From positions 1 through 57,252 of the forward strand of contig JANYDK010000020.1 of the NCBI GenBank assembly GCA_025363655.1: DNA of 57,252 nucleotides. Direction: 5' to 3'. Shown piece by piece: positions 41,085 to 50,182 of this stretch (its first letter is position 1; each line of letters begins with the position of its first letter). Under the pieces are notes generated by a model that saw only the letters and a list, made by a program, of their open reading frames with translations, ran no database searches and was not told where the DNA came from. The position numbers and the translations under genes were made by a program. The DNA comes from Deltaproteobacteria bacterium (lineage in GTDB: Bacteria > Myxococcota_A > Polyangia > Polyangiales > JADJMO01).

Positions 41085-43277
41085 TCACCAAATCTCGCAG
41101 CGGTCCTTGGGCGGACGAATCATTTTCGAGCCCGCCTTGCACTTGAAGGCGGTGGCGAAGGAGGCGGTGTTGGAGAGCGGCCCGTTGACGCGCCATTTCG
41201 GCGGCGAGTGCGCGTCGACGTTGGTGCGCAAACGCTGGATTTCAGGGCGTGCGGTGGTGCACCAAGCCTGCGCGAAGCTGAGGAAAAAGCGCTGATCGTC
41301 GGTGAACTTCTCCCCCGGCGCTGGCTTCGTCTTCGCGGCCTTGGCGGCTTCCTTGTACGAGCTCCACGCCAGCTTGATGCCGCCGAGGTCGGCGATGTTC
41401 TCACCGAGCGTGAGCTTGCCGTTGACGTGGAGCTCGTCGATCGCGACGTAGTCGTCGAACTGCTTCACCACGCAATCGGCGCGCTTGTCGAAGTCCTTGC
41501 CGACCTTCTCGCTCCACCACTCTTTGAGGTTCCCGTCGCCGTCGAACTGGCGGCCTTCGTCGTCGAAGCCGTGCGTCAGCTCGTGACCCATGACCATGCC
41601 GATGGCGCCGAAGCCGTCGGGCAAGCGCGCGGCCTTCTGGAAGAACGGCGGCTGGAGGATGCCGGCGGGGAAGACCATCTCGTTGAGGCTGGCGTCGTAG
41701 TAGGCGTTGACCTCGTTCGGGACCATGAACCACTCTTTGCGATCGACCGGCTTGCCGATCTTCGCCAGCGTGCGGCGGAGCTCGAAGATGCTCGAGCGCT
41801 CGACGTTCTCCGCGTACGACTTCCCGATCGCGAGCGCGTCGTAGTTCCGCCACACGTCCGGATAGCCGATCTTGTTGTTGATTTTCCCGAGCTTTTCGTG
41901 CGCTTTTTTGCGGGTCGGCGCGTCCATCCAACCGAGCCCGTCCAGGTCGCGCTTCATCGCCGCTTCGATGGCGGCGATCATCTTTTGCGATTGCTCTTTG
42001 CCCTCGGCGCCGAAGCGATCGCGGACGAACGGTTGCGCCAGCGCCTCGCCGAGCGCGCCCTGCACCTCGTCGATGCAACGCTTCCAGCGCGGCTGAATCT
42101 CTTTCTGGCCGGTGAACGCGAGCGAGCGAAAGCGGAAGTCCTCGTCGACGAAGCGCTGCGGCATCGCCGAGGCCAGCTCGGCGACGACGTGATAGCGGAA
42201 GTAGCTTCGCCACGCGCCGGCACCGATGCGACCGGCGAGCCCTTCGACGGCCTTGAAGAAGTCCGGCTGCGCGACGTTGATCGGCGCCGACGTCGGCACG
42301 CCGAACGCCGACGTGAGGGCCGGGAGCGCGAGCGAGGGCGAGAGCTGGCTTGCGGCCTCGAGCGTCATCCGATGGTACGTTTTCTGCGGATCGCGACGAT
42401 CGACGCGGGTCATCGACGCCTTCGCCAGCTCGGTCTCGAGCGCGACCACGACCATCGCGCTCGCCTTGGCGTCGATCTTCGAATCGCCCGCGAGCTCGAG
42501 CATGCGCGCGACGTGCTCTTCGTACTGACCGCGGAGCTCGGCGCTCTTGGCGTCTTCCTTCAGGTAGTAGTCACGATCGGGAAGGCCGAGTCCGCCTTGC
42601 TCGAGCTGTCCGATCACCTGCGTCGCGTCGCCGAAGTCTTGTCCCGAGTAGAGCGCGAAGAGTGGTGTGAAGCCGCGGAGGTAGAGCTCGCGCGTGACGG
42701 AGGCCACTGCGGCGGCGGTCGTCGGTCCGTCGGTCGCCTTGTCGAGCGCGGAGATGATCGTCCACGCCTCCTTCAGCGGAGAGAGCCCGGCCTTCTCCAC
42801 ACCTTCGGCGTCCATGCACGCACCCCAGAAGTCGGCGAGCTTCTGCGCGTACGGATCGGCTGATTTTCCCTTCTGATCGGCCTCGAGCGTCTCGCGCAGC
42901 GCGGCCTCGTTGCGATCGTCGAGGTTGGAGAAGCTGCGCGTCCAGAGCGGCTTGTCGTCGGGGATCGGCGTCGCCTTGATCCAGTTGCCGCAGGCATACG
43001 CGTAGAAGTCGTCGCAGGCGTCGACGGCAGGATCGAGCGCGGCCTCGTCGACGCCCATCGCCAGCGCGGCGGGCGGCGGCTGCGGCGGCGGATCCTTGCG
43101 GATGATGATCTCCGACGCGCTGCTCGTCGGCGCGTTCGTCGGCGCGCCGCTCGGATCGGTGGTGATGCTGCTGCTCGAAGCAGGCGTCGGCACCTTCGTC
43201 TCCGGAGGCGTACCGCACGCGCTGGCGATGACGAGGGGCGAGGCGACGACGAGGAGAGCGACGCACGTTCTACGCAT
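41085..43277 (-). CDS. pepO: M13 (neprilysin/PepO-like) zinc metallopeptidase, lipoprotein
   Basis: 730 residues. A lipoprotein signal (VIASAC) is followed by a Thr/Ser linker and the two-domain M13 body: N-terminal helices with DDFYAYACGNWIKA, then the zinc site GHELTHGFDDEGRQFD (HExxH, near residue 564) with the third ligand in ENIADLGG (about residue 627), and NAYYDASLNEMVFPAGIL. The final CxxW at the C-terminus is the family's conserved Cys-Xaa-Xaa-Trp. All catalytic residues are seen. M13 peptidases cut short peptides outside the cytoplasm. The gene sits 26 bases upstream of the DUF362 gene on the same strand; cotranscription is possible. Confidence 0.93.
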   Translation of the reverse strand: MRRTCVALLVVASPLVIASACGTPPETKVPTPASSSSITTDPSGAPTNAPTSSASEIIIRKDPPPQPPPAALAMGVDEAALDPAVDACDDFYAYACGNWIKATPIPDDKPLWTRSFSNLDDRNEAALRETLEADQKGKSADPYAQKLADFWGACMDAEGVEKAGLSPLKEAWTIISALDKATDGPTTAAAVASVTRELYLRGFTPLFALYSGQDFGDATQVIGQLEQGGLGLPDRDYYLKEDAKSAELRGQYEEHVARMLELAGDSKIDAKASAMVVVALETELAKASMTRVDRRDPQKTYHRMTLEAASQLSPSLALPALTSAFGVPTSAPINVAQPDFFKAVEGLAGRIGAGAWRSYFRYHVVAELASAMPQRFVDEDFRFRSLAFTGQKEIQPRWKRCIDEVQGALGEALAQPFVRDRFGAEGKEQSQKMIAAIEAAMKRDLDGLGWMDAPTRKKAHEKLGKINNKIGYPDVWRNYDALAIGKSYAENVERSSIFELRRTLAKIGKPVDRKEWFMVPNEVNAYYDASLNEMVFPAGILQPPFFQKAARLPDGFGAIGMVMGHELTHGFDDEGRQFDGDGNLKEWWSEKVGKDFDKRADCVVKQFDDYVAIDELHVNGKLTLGENIADLGGIKLAWSSYKEAAKAAKTKPAPGEKFTDDQRFFLSFAQAWCTTARPEIQRLRTNVDAHSPPKWRVNGPLSNTASFATAFKCKAGSKMIRPPKDRCEIW

Positions 43278-43344
43278 GCGATCGCCATCGTGCGGCGTGA
43301 GCCGGAGCGCAACTCGATGAAGGGTGACTCGCGCGCGCGATCGC

Positions 43345-43722
43345 CTAGGTCGCTTCGGCGGTCTCTTCGCGCGGCGGCACTTCGTCCATCTTGCACTGGC
43401 CCTGGAAGCTGACGCCGCGCTCGATCGACACCTGCGGAGAGTGCACGTTGCCGACGACCTTGCCGGGCGCGTACATCTCGATCGCCGTCTTCGCGCGGAT
43501 GTTTCCGTAGAGCGCGCCGCCGCGGATGATCACCGTCGCGACCTCGATCTCGGCGTGGACCTCGGCGCCCTCGCCGATGACGAGCGTGTCCTCGCTGCGG
43601 ATGTCGCCGCGAAAGAAGCCGTCGATTCGCACGCATCCTTCGAAGGCGAGCTTGCCCTCGAACTTGGTGCCACGCCCGAGAAGCGCAGTGATTTCGACCC
43701 CACGAACTCCGTTGCCGTTCAT
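43345..43722 (-). CDS. bactofilin
   Basis: 125 residues of the polymer-forming cytoskeletal family. The right-handed beta-helix core shows repeated six-residue rungs: EITALLGRGTKFEGKLAFEG, CVRIDGFFRGDIRSED, TLVIGEGAEVHAEIEVAT, VIIRGGALYGNIRAKT. Short unstructured ends, as usual. The ATG at 43722 is used; a longer form from 43764 would add 14 residues but lacks a better site. Bactofilins scaffold cell-shape, stalk or motility structures; which one applies here is not evident. It is upstream-adjacent (68 bases) to nothing in the same operon that would tell. Confidence 0.9.
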   Translation of the reverse strand: MNGNGVRGVEITALLGRGTKFEGKLAFEGCVRIDGFFRGDIRSEDTLVIGEGAEVHAEIEVATVIIRGGALYGNIRAKTAIEMYAPGKVVGNVHSPQVSIERGVSFQGQCKMDEVPPREETAEAT

Positions 43723-44026
43723 CTCGCGGTGCACGCTAGCAGAGAGTTCGGCGGGGTCCCGCATTGGCGACCCCAGCGACGATGGAGCCTGAACGGGCAA
43801 TCCGTGGCTCCTAAAAATTGATGAGACTGTATATTTGCGCTCTCCGCGAAATCGTCCGTCACTTCGCGCACGAGAGGTAGGAGTCCCGCCTGTCAGCAGG
43901 GTAACGGATGCCGGGTTCGTGCAGGGGTGCGCAGAAACAAAGCCGAATTCGGCTCGGAACGATTGTTGCTCCGGGCGCCATCTGCACGGGCTCGCCGAGA
44001 GTCTGAACAGGAGTACGTCCGCCGTC
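43723..44026. other. divergent regulatory stretch, no gene seen
   Basis: About 300 bases between the bactofilin start (minus) and the barrel protein start (plus). Frames that cross it are extensions of those genes without homology. AT-richer patches at about 43815-43845 (including GTATATTT) may hold promoters for either side. Confidence 0.45.
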
Positions 44027-45244
44027 ATGACCCGACCGATTCGCCCCATTCCCTATCTCGCAGCCATTTCCGCGATCGGCCTCGCGGTCGGCACGTTCGC
44101 AACCAGCGCGTCCGCAGCTGACGACGCGGTGAAACCTGCCGGCGAAGGCAAAGAGAAGGTCGTCGCTGACGCCGAAGGTGCTCCCGCCGGGGGCGTCGGT
44201 GGTGGTGGCGAGACCCCGACCGGCGACAGCGCCGGCGCGCAAGGCGAGAAGGAAGAAGAGAAAAAGAAGACCAACCCGTTCGCGGGCTCCATCTTCCTCT
44301 TCGACCAGTCGGCGACGGTCAACAGCTTCAGCAAGGGCTCACAGCTCAGCTACAGCCCCAGCTACGAGTGGTGGATCTCGCCGCGCTTCTATTACACGGT
44401 CAAAGATCACTTCAAGTTCGGCGCCCGCTTCGACCTCTTCAAGGAGTTCACCAACCACGAAGAGACGACCGAGGCGCGCGAGTGGCGTCCGGGCGATCCG
44501 TGGCTGACGGCTTCCTACTCGAACAAGGCTACGTTCCTCGGCAAGCACCCGAAGTCGCGCTTCGCGCTCGGCGTCCTCCTTCGTCCGCCGCTGAGCAAAG
44601 AGTCGCGCGCGAACAGCCAGTATTTCGCCTTCGGTCCGACCGCGAGCTTGACGTTCGGCTTCGACGTCGCGGGCAGCAAATCGAAGCTCTTCCAGAGCGC
44701 CTCGATCGGCGTCTCGGCCTCCTACAGCCACGCCTTCACCAAGTACACGACGCCGAACGGTCTCAAGGACGATCGTCCGCGCACCAGCGTCGACGATCAA
44801 GTGATCCTCGACTCGCAGGTGCGCAGCAGCACCCTCGCCGGCAACTCGCTCATCTACGCGCTCAACGGCGGTATCGACATCCTCGAGAACCTCAACTTCG
44901 GCGCCTCGATGATTTGGATCAACCAGTTCGCGTACACGCCGCCCGACGCCAACTACGGTGGTTCGACCGTCCCGCGCGGCCCGAACGACACGCACTTCCG
45001 TCAGCTCTCGTGGTTCCTCATGTCGATCGACTACGAGCCCATCAAGGAGCTCGGCGTCTCGCTCGGGTACTACAACCTGAACACCGTGGTCGGCCTCGAC
45101 GGCAAGTACCGCAATCCGCTCTGGAGCCCGGACAACCGCGTCTTCCTCAGCCTCACTGCGAACCTCGACGCCATCTACGACGACTTCACCAACAAGAGCG
45201 CGCCGAAGCAGACCGCGATCGACAAGGTCCGTCTGTTCCAGTAA
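44027..45244 (+). CDS. outer-membrane beta-barrel protein
   Basis: 405 residues from ATG with an AGGAG site. Signal peptide (cleavage about ATSASA, residue 30), a Gly/Glu/Lys-rich linker to about residue 85, then a beta-rich body of alternating polar/hydrophobic strands with many Tyr/Phe/Trp girdle residues (YEWWISPRFYYTVKDHFKFGARFDLF, FRQLSWFLMSIDYEPIKELGVSLGYY). It ends in an aromatic-Gln tail. It resembles transporters or porin-like barrels of myxobacteria, but no specific family is recognised. The peroxiredoxin gene begins 10 bases later, so they are probably one operon. Confidence 0.7.
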   Translation: MTRPIRPIPYLAAISAIGLAVGTFATSASAADDAVKPAGEGKEKVVADAEGAPAGGVGGGGETPTGDSAGAQGEKEEEKKKTNPFAGSIFLFDQSATVNSFSKGSQLSYSPSYEWWISPRFYYTVKDHFKFGARFDLFKEFTNHEETTEAREWRPGDPWLTASYSNKATFLGKHPKSRFALGVLLRPPLSKESRANSQYFAFGPTASLTFGFDVAGSKSKLFQSASIGVSASYSHAFTKYTTPNGLKDDRPRTSVDDQVILDSQVRSSTLAGNSLIYALNGGIDILENLNFGASMIWINQFAYTPPDANYGGSTVPRGPNDTHFRQLSWFLMSIDYEPIKELGVSLGYYNLNTVVGLDGKYRNPLWSPDNRVFLSLTANLDAIYDDFTNKSAPKQTAIDKVRLFQ

Positions 45245-45254
45245 GCGTCTCTGC

Positions 45255-45746
45255 ATGGCTCTCGATCCCATCGCTGTCGGCGTCGAGGCGCCGGAGTTCG
45301 AGCTGCATTCCAGTCTTCTGGCGGCCAATGGCAAGCCGGGGAAGAAGATTCGGCTCAGCGACTACCGCGGCAAGCAGCACGTCATCCTCGCGTTCTACCC
45401 GCTCGATTTCTCGCCGGTGTGTACCGGCGAGAACAGCTGCTTCCAGAAGATGTTCACCGACTTCGAGGCGGCGAGCGCCGTCGTCCTCGGCATCAGCGTC
45501 GACAGCTCGTGGACACACGCAGCGTTCGCGCGTGAGCTCGGTCTCGCGCACCCGCTCCTGGCCGACTTCCACCCCAAGGGCGAGGTCGCGAAGCAGTACG
45601 GTCTCTACCTCGAGGAGTCGGGCATGACCGCGCGCGCGACCGTCATCGTCGGCAAAGACGGTCTCGTGAAGTACGTGAAGGTGCAGCAGATCCCCGAGCC
45701 GCGCTCGAACCGAGACTTGCTGGCGTTCTTGAAGACGCTCAGCTGA
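45255..45746 (+). CDS. thiol peroxidase (AhpC/TSA peroxiredoxin)
   Basis: 163 residues of the AhpC/TSA fold. The peroxidatic cysteine is C56 in FYPLDFSPVCTGENSC, with a nearby C62 that could resolve it, as in atypical enzymes of the BCP/AhpE type. An Arg in TARATVIVGKDG completes the triad with the Thr/Ser of the P..SPVC motif. It reduces peroxides with thioredoxin-like donors in the cytoplasm (no signal). It follows the outer-membrane barrel after 10 bases, which suggests shared expression, and ends 12 bases from the convergent AMIN-like gene. Confidence 0.88.
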   Translation: MALDPIAVGVEAPEFELHSSLLAANGKPGKKIRLSDYRGKQHVILAFYPLDFSPVCTGENSCFQKMFTDFEAASAVVLGISVDSSWTHAAFARELGLAHPLLADFHPKGEVAKQYGLYLEESGMTARATVIVGKDGLVKYVKVQQIPEPRSNRDLLAFLKTLS

Positions 45747-45758
45747 CCTCGGCGACGC

Positions 45759-46772
45759 TCACGGCTTCGGTCCGGTCTTCGCTCCGGTGCCCGTCGTCGT
45801 CGCGGGCGACGGAACCTTCTGCCCGTCCTTAGGATCTTTGACGTCCTTCTTCGGCGACGCCTTGCCCTGCTCGGTCTTCGCGTCCGGCGTCTTGTAGTCG
45901 TCGTCGTCGATCGGGAGATAGCTGCCGCTCGGGAAGCGGATGAAGAACTGCTGCCCGAGACCTTCGCTGGCGGGCCGCTGCCCGACCACCGGCGCGAGAT
46001 CGAGCCCCGGCCGGAGCTCGACGATCAGCTGGATTTCTCCGCCTTTTTGCGACGTCAGCCGCGCGTCGAGGACCGGCGTGTTGAAGTGGATGGTGAGGAG
46101 CGGGTTCTTGTTGTTGTGCTTGGAGATCACCGCGCCCTTGAAGACGAAGGTGTAGCGCCCGGCGGCCTTGTGCTCACTCGGGGCCAGCACCGCCTTCGAG
46201 AACTCGATCATCACCTCGCTGCCGCCGTCGTCGAGCATGCGGAAGCCCGGCCACTCGGCGATGGGGAGCGGCTCCTTCTTCTTCACCGGGATGAACTTCT
46301 GCGGAGGCTTCGGCGCAGCGGTCGCGACCGGTCCCGCCGAGCCCGTCGGCTTGCCGGGCTGGACCTTCTTGCCCTTGTCGTCGACGATTCCCTTGTCGTT
46401 CGTGCCCGAAATCTTGAACGTGCCCGAGTTGTCGATGGCCTTCGGATCGCCACCACCGGTCGCACCCGTCGCGGCACCTGGGGCGGCACCCGTGGCGGCT
46501 CCTCCGCCTCCAGCTGCAGGCGGCGGGGCCGTGGGGGTCTTCGTCGTGGCAGGCGGAGGCGCGGGCTGCGGGGGCTTCGGCTTCGGCGGCTGCGGCGTAC
46601 CCGTGCCGCCCTGAGGTACCGGATCGGTCGGCACGTTGATCGGCGGAGGAGCCTCCTGCGACTTGGCCACCGACGGCATCGCCAAGGCCGCGCCCGCCGA
46701 GATCATCGCCAGCGCAGCTCGCCACTTTCGTGCTCGCGACCCACGCGCGTCGCTCTTCTCCACTCGAGTCAT
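45759..46772 (-). CDS. secreted Pro/Lys-rich protein with AMIN-like domain
   Basis: 337 residues from ATG 46772. Signal peptide (AMISAGAALAMPSVAKS), then a long Pro/Ala/Lys/Gly low-complexity region to about residue 165, then a beta domain of about 110 residues with EVMIEFSKAV, GRYTFVFKGAV, LLTIHFNTPVLDARLTS and IQLIVELRPG, whose paired strands resemble AMIN domains that anchor secretins and amidases to the cell wall or envelope. The C-terminal 55 residues are Lys/Asp/Thr-rich. AMIN assignment is by pattern only. Its neighbours (convergent peroxiredoxin, divergent chitinase) give no clue. Confidence 0.6.
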   Translation of the reverse strand: MTRVEKSDARGSRARKWRAALAMISAGAALAMPSVAKSQEAPPPINVPTDPVPQGGTGTPQPPKPKPPQPAPPPATTKTPTAPPPAAGGGGAATGAAPGAATGATGGGDPKAIDNSGTFKISGTNDKGIVDDKGKKVQPGKPTGSAGPVATAAPKPPQKFIPVKKKEPLPIAEWPGFRMLDDGGSEVMIEFSKAVLAPSEHKAAGRYTFVFKGAVISKHNNKNPLLTIHFNTPVLDARLTSQKGGEIQLIVELRPGLDLAPVVGQRPASEGLGQQFFIRFPSGSYLPIDDDDYKTPDAKTEQGKASPKKDVKDPKDGQKVPSPATTTGTGAKTGPKP

Positions 46773-46945
46773 GACAAAAGCGAAGCACGGAGGTGGGGGG
46801 ATGGGCAAACCACCGGGGAGCGGGCAGAGGGGGAATGAGGCCCCGCGAAGTCGAGGGTAGGCCCCGATAGGGAGGGCGAAAGGCGAGAAATTACCGAGAA
46901 ATCGCGCCGATTCGTCACGGCACTGGTGCTGCTGAGGGGGGAGCC

Positions 46946-48361
46946 ATGCCCTTCGCGAAACGTCCCGTTCGTACCTTCGCTCTCGCCGCGCTCGCAGCGT
47001 TCTCCGTCCTCTCGTCGCTCCCAGGTTGCGAAGGCTCGATCACTGGCTCCGGCGATTCACCTCCGACGGGCGGGCCTGCTGACGACACCGGCGTCACCGA
47101 TGCGGGACCGAGCAAGGGCGACGCCGCGGACACGGGCGGTAGCGATGGCGCCACCAGCAGCGACAGCGGCACGATCGACCCCGGCACGGATGGAGGCCCG
47201 AGCGACGACGGAGGTCCGGTCGATCCGGGAACCCTCGGCGAGCGACGGGTCATCGCCTACTTCGCCGCGTGGGGCGTTTATGGCCGCAATTTCCACGTCG
47301 CCGACATCGACGCGTCCCTCATCACCCACCTCAACTATGCCTTCGCCAACATCAGCGAGGGCGGCGAGTGCGTGCTCGGCGACTCGTACGCCGACATCGA
47401 CAAGGCCTACCCGGGCGACACCTGGGACACCGGCGTGCTCCGCGGCAGCTTCCATCAACTGCAGCTGCTCAAGGCGAAGTCGCCGAAGCTGAAGACGCTG
47501 CTCTCGATCGGCGGATGGACCTGGTCGACGAACTTCTCGTCGGCTGCCGCGAGCGACGCTTCGCGCGCCAAGTTCGCCAGTTCCTGCGCTGATTTGGCGC
47601 TGAAATATGGCTTCGACGGGCTCGACATCGATTGGGAGTATCCGACCGGTGGCGGCCTCGCGGCGGGCAAGCCGGAGGACAAAGCGAACTACACCGCGCT
47701 CCTCGCAGCTTTGCGTGCCGAGCTCGACAAGCGCGGAGCGGCGGCCGGCGGCGCGCACTACTTGCTGACGATCGCGGTGCCGGCCGGCGCGTCGCACATC
47801 GCCAACATCGAGGCCTCGAAGATCCACACGTACGTCGATTCGCTCAACATCATGACCTACGACTTCCACGGCGGGTGGGAGCCGACGACGGGCCACAATT
47901 CGCCGCTTTTTTCGCCCAAAGGTGATCCGGGGCCGGCGGGCTTCGACACCGACGACGCGGTGAAGCTCTACGTCGCGGCGGGTGTGCCGAAGGCGAAGAT
48001 CGTCGTCGGCGGTGCGTTCTACGGGCGCGGCTGGTCGGGCGTCGCCAGCACCAACGACGGCCTCTTCCAACCGGCGACGGGGATGCCGACGGGCACGTGG
48101 GAGTCGGGCGTCTTCGACTACCACGACCTCGCGGCCAACTACATTCCGACCTTCGCGCGACACTTCGACGACTCGGCGAAGGCGCCGTGGCTCTACGACG
48201 CCACCAAGCAGATCATGATCAGCTACGACGACGCCGAATCGCTGACCATTCGCGGCAAATACGTCAAAGACGGCGGCCTCGGCGGCGTAATGGTCTGGGA
48301 GTTGTCCGGCGATGACAAAGCCCGCACGCTCGGCCATGCGCTGTGGAGCTCCTTGCACTAG
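46946..48361 (+). CDS. GH18 chitinase, lipoprotein
   Basis: 471 residues from ATG with a strong GAGGGGGGAG site. Lipobox LPGC near residue 28, an Asp/Gly/Thr/Ser linker to about residue 95, then a complete GH18 barrel: RVIAYFAAWGVYGRNFHV, LLSIGGWTWS, and the catalytic DxxDxDxE as DGLDIDWEYP with acid E231; NIMTYDFHGGWE and GVMVWELSGDD supply the later barrel motifs. It should cut beta-1,4-GlcNAc polymers at the cell surface, as expected of a predator or degrader. No chitin-binding module is visible. cysS begins 9 bases downstream with its own box overlapping the chitinase stop. Confidence 0.93.
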   Translation: MPFAKRPVRTFALAALAAFSVLSSLPGCEGSITGSGDSPPTGGPADDTGVTDAGPSKGDAADTGGSDGATSSDSGTIDPGTDGGPSDDGGPVDPGTLGERRVIAYFAAWGVYGRNFHVADIDASLITHLNYAFANISEGGECVLGDSYADIDKAYPGDTWDTGVLRGSFHQLQLLKAKSPKLKTLLSIGGWTWSTNFSSAAASDASRAKFASSCADLALKYGFDGLDIDWEYPTGGGLAAGKPEDKANYTALLAALRAELDKRGAAAGGAHYLLTIAVPAGASHIANIEASKIHTYVDSLNIMTYDFHGGWEPTTGHNSPLFSPKGDPGPAGFDTDDAVKLYVAAGVPKAKIVVGGAFYGRGWSGVASTNDGLFQPATGMPTGTWESGVFDYHDLAANYIPTFARHFDDSAKAPWLYDATKQIMISYDDAESLTIRGKYVKDGGLGGVMVWELSGDDKARTLGHALWSSLH

Positions 48362-48370
48362 AGTCCCCGT

Positions 48371-50095
48371 GTGCGCGTCCTTCGCCTGAAAAACAGCTAC
48401 ACGAAGTCCATCGAGGTGTTCGAGCCGCTCGATCCGCAGCGTCGGGTCGTGAAGATGTACTCGTGTGGACCGACGGTCTATTCCTTCGCGCACATCGGGA
48501 ATTTCCGTAGTTTTCTCTTCGCCGACCTCCTCCGCCGGGTGCTCACGCGTCACGGCTACGAAGTGCACCAGGTGATGAACGTCACCGACGTCGGGCACAT
48601 GACGGAAGATCACGTCGCCGACGCCAGCGGCGAAGATCGCATGAGCAAGGCGGCGCGCGAGCTCGGCACCGACCCGTATGCGGTCGCCGCGCACTTCGAG
48701 GAAGCCTTCGTCCGCGACGCCAAGCTGCTCGGCCTCGCGCTCTATCAGCCTGAAGAAGCCGACCGGCGCGAGCTCCACCCGCGCGCGACCGCGTACATCG
48801 CCGAGATGCTGGTGATGATCCAGCAGCTCCTCGATCGCGGCTTCGCGTACATCGATGGCAGCGGGCAGGTCTACTTCGAGGTCGCGAAGTTCCCCGAGTA
48901 CGGTCGCCTCTCCGGCAAGGTCATCGACGAGCTCGAGGTCGGCTCGCGCGTCGCCGTCCGTGACGAGAAGCGCGATCCCCGTGATTTCGCGCTCTGGAAG
49001 GTCGACGACAAGCACCTGATGAAGTGGGATCCGCACTCGCCCGAAGGCTGGGCGCCGGCCGATCACGAGCGCTTCCGCAAGCTCGCGCCGAACGGCGTCG
49101 ATCGTCGCATCGGACGTGGCTTCCCCGGATGGCACATCGAGTGCTCGGCGATGTCGCGCGCGCTCCTCGGCGCCACCATCGACATCCACACCGGCGGCGA
49201 GGACAACGTCTTCCCGCACCACGAGTGTGAAATCGCCCAGAGCTACGGCGCCGATGGGACGGTCACCCGCGCGCCGGCGAGCGCCGAAGACGCAGGGACC
49301 GATCGGCCGACCTTCGCGCGCTATTGGGTGCACGGTCGTCATCTCCTCGTCGACGGAAAGAAGATGGCGAAGCGCGACGGCAACTTCTACACGACCTGGA
49401 ACCTCCTCGATCCGGTCGCTTCGGGCGCGCCGCACCTCGTGGAAAAGCTCGCTGCCGTCGGCTTCGCGTCGGGTTCGGTGCCGCCGAGAATTCTCCGCTA
49501 CGCGCTCCTCTCGAACTCCTACACGCAGCCGATGAACTTCACGTTCGATCTGCTGGCACAGGCGAAATCGAGCGTGGAACGCCTCCAGTCGCGTTGGGAG
49601 CGGCTGCGCGAAGAAGAAGAGTCGGGGGCCGACGGCGAGGCGCGGGACGAGCTTCATCGGCTGCTCGCCGACAAGGTCGAGGCCTTCGACGCCGCGCTCG
49701 ACGACAACCTCAACACGCCGAACGCGCTCGCTGCGCTCTTCGAGCTCACGACGGGGCTCAATCTCTTGACGCTCCATCGTCGGGAAGCGGGCCTCGCGCG
49801 TGCGGCGCTCGAGGGCATCGACGCGGTGCTCGGCGTGCTCGACAGGCGACCTCGTGCGGGACTGCTGGCGACCGCGACCATCGCCGAACGCGCTGCCACC
49901 ATCGATTGGGCGAGCGCGGGCGTCGCCTCCGAGGTGATCGATCAGGAGCTCGTCGAGCGCTGCATCGTCGCCAGGCAAGCCGCGCGCAAGGCGAAAGATT
50001 TTGCCGCCGCGGACCGACTGCGTGACCAGTTGAAGCAGCGCGGCGTGATCATCGAAGACGCCGCCCAAGGCGTGCGTTGGAAAATCAGCTCGTGA
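48371..50095 (+). CDS. cysS: cysteinyl-tRNA synthetase
   Basis: 574 residues from GTG, longer than the usual 460-500. The class I HIGH motif is HIGN (41-44), preceded by the zinc ligand C32 in YSCGPTVY. Further zinc ligands lie in IECSAM and HHECE. The KMSKS loop reads KMAKRDGNF, a variant. An insertion of roughly 30 residues around [18 protein letters not shown], and an extended C-terminal helical region, account for the extra length. A TAGAGT box lies 6 nt before the GTG and covers the chitinase stop codon. Catalysis is expected to be normal, given the other motifs. Confidence 0.95.
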   Translation: MRVLRLKNSYTKSIEVFEPLDPQRRVVKMYSCGPTVYSFAHIGNFRSFLFADLLRRVLTRHGYEVHQVMNVTDVGHMTEDHVADASGEDRMSKAARELGTDPYAVAAHFEEAFVRDAKLLGLALYQPEEADRRELHPRATAYIAEMLVMIQQLLDRGFAYIDGSGQVYFEVAKFPEYGRLSGKVIDELEVGSRVAVRDEKRDPRDFALWKVDDKHLMKWDPHSPEGWAPADHERFRKLAPNGVDRRIGRGFPGWHIECSAMSRALLGATIDIHTGGEDNVFPHHECEIAQSYGADGTVTRAPASAEDAGTDRPTFARYWVHGRHLLVDGKKMAKRDGNFYTTWNLLDPVASGAPHLVEKLAAVGFASGSVPPRILRYALLSNSYTQPMNFTFDLLAQAKSSVERLQSRWERLREEEESGADGEARDELHRLLADKVEAFDAALDDNLNTPNALAALFELTTGLNLLTLHRREAGLARAALEGIDAVLGVLDRRPRAGLLATATIAERAATIDWASAGVASEVIDQELVERCIVARQAARKAKDFAAADRLRDQLKQRGVIIEDAAQGVRWKISS

Positions 50096-50182
50096 GCCGC
50101 GGCGCGAAGAGCGTGGCAAAGAACTGAGAAATACGCGGAAAAAGCCGCGCAAACGTGTAGCAGCGGGGGAGACGGCGAGACT

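Noticed and set aside
47057-50152. 1,031-codon minus-strand frame opposite chitinase and cysS
   Set aside because: Runs antisense to two well-recognised genes and shows no domain of its own.
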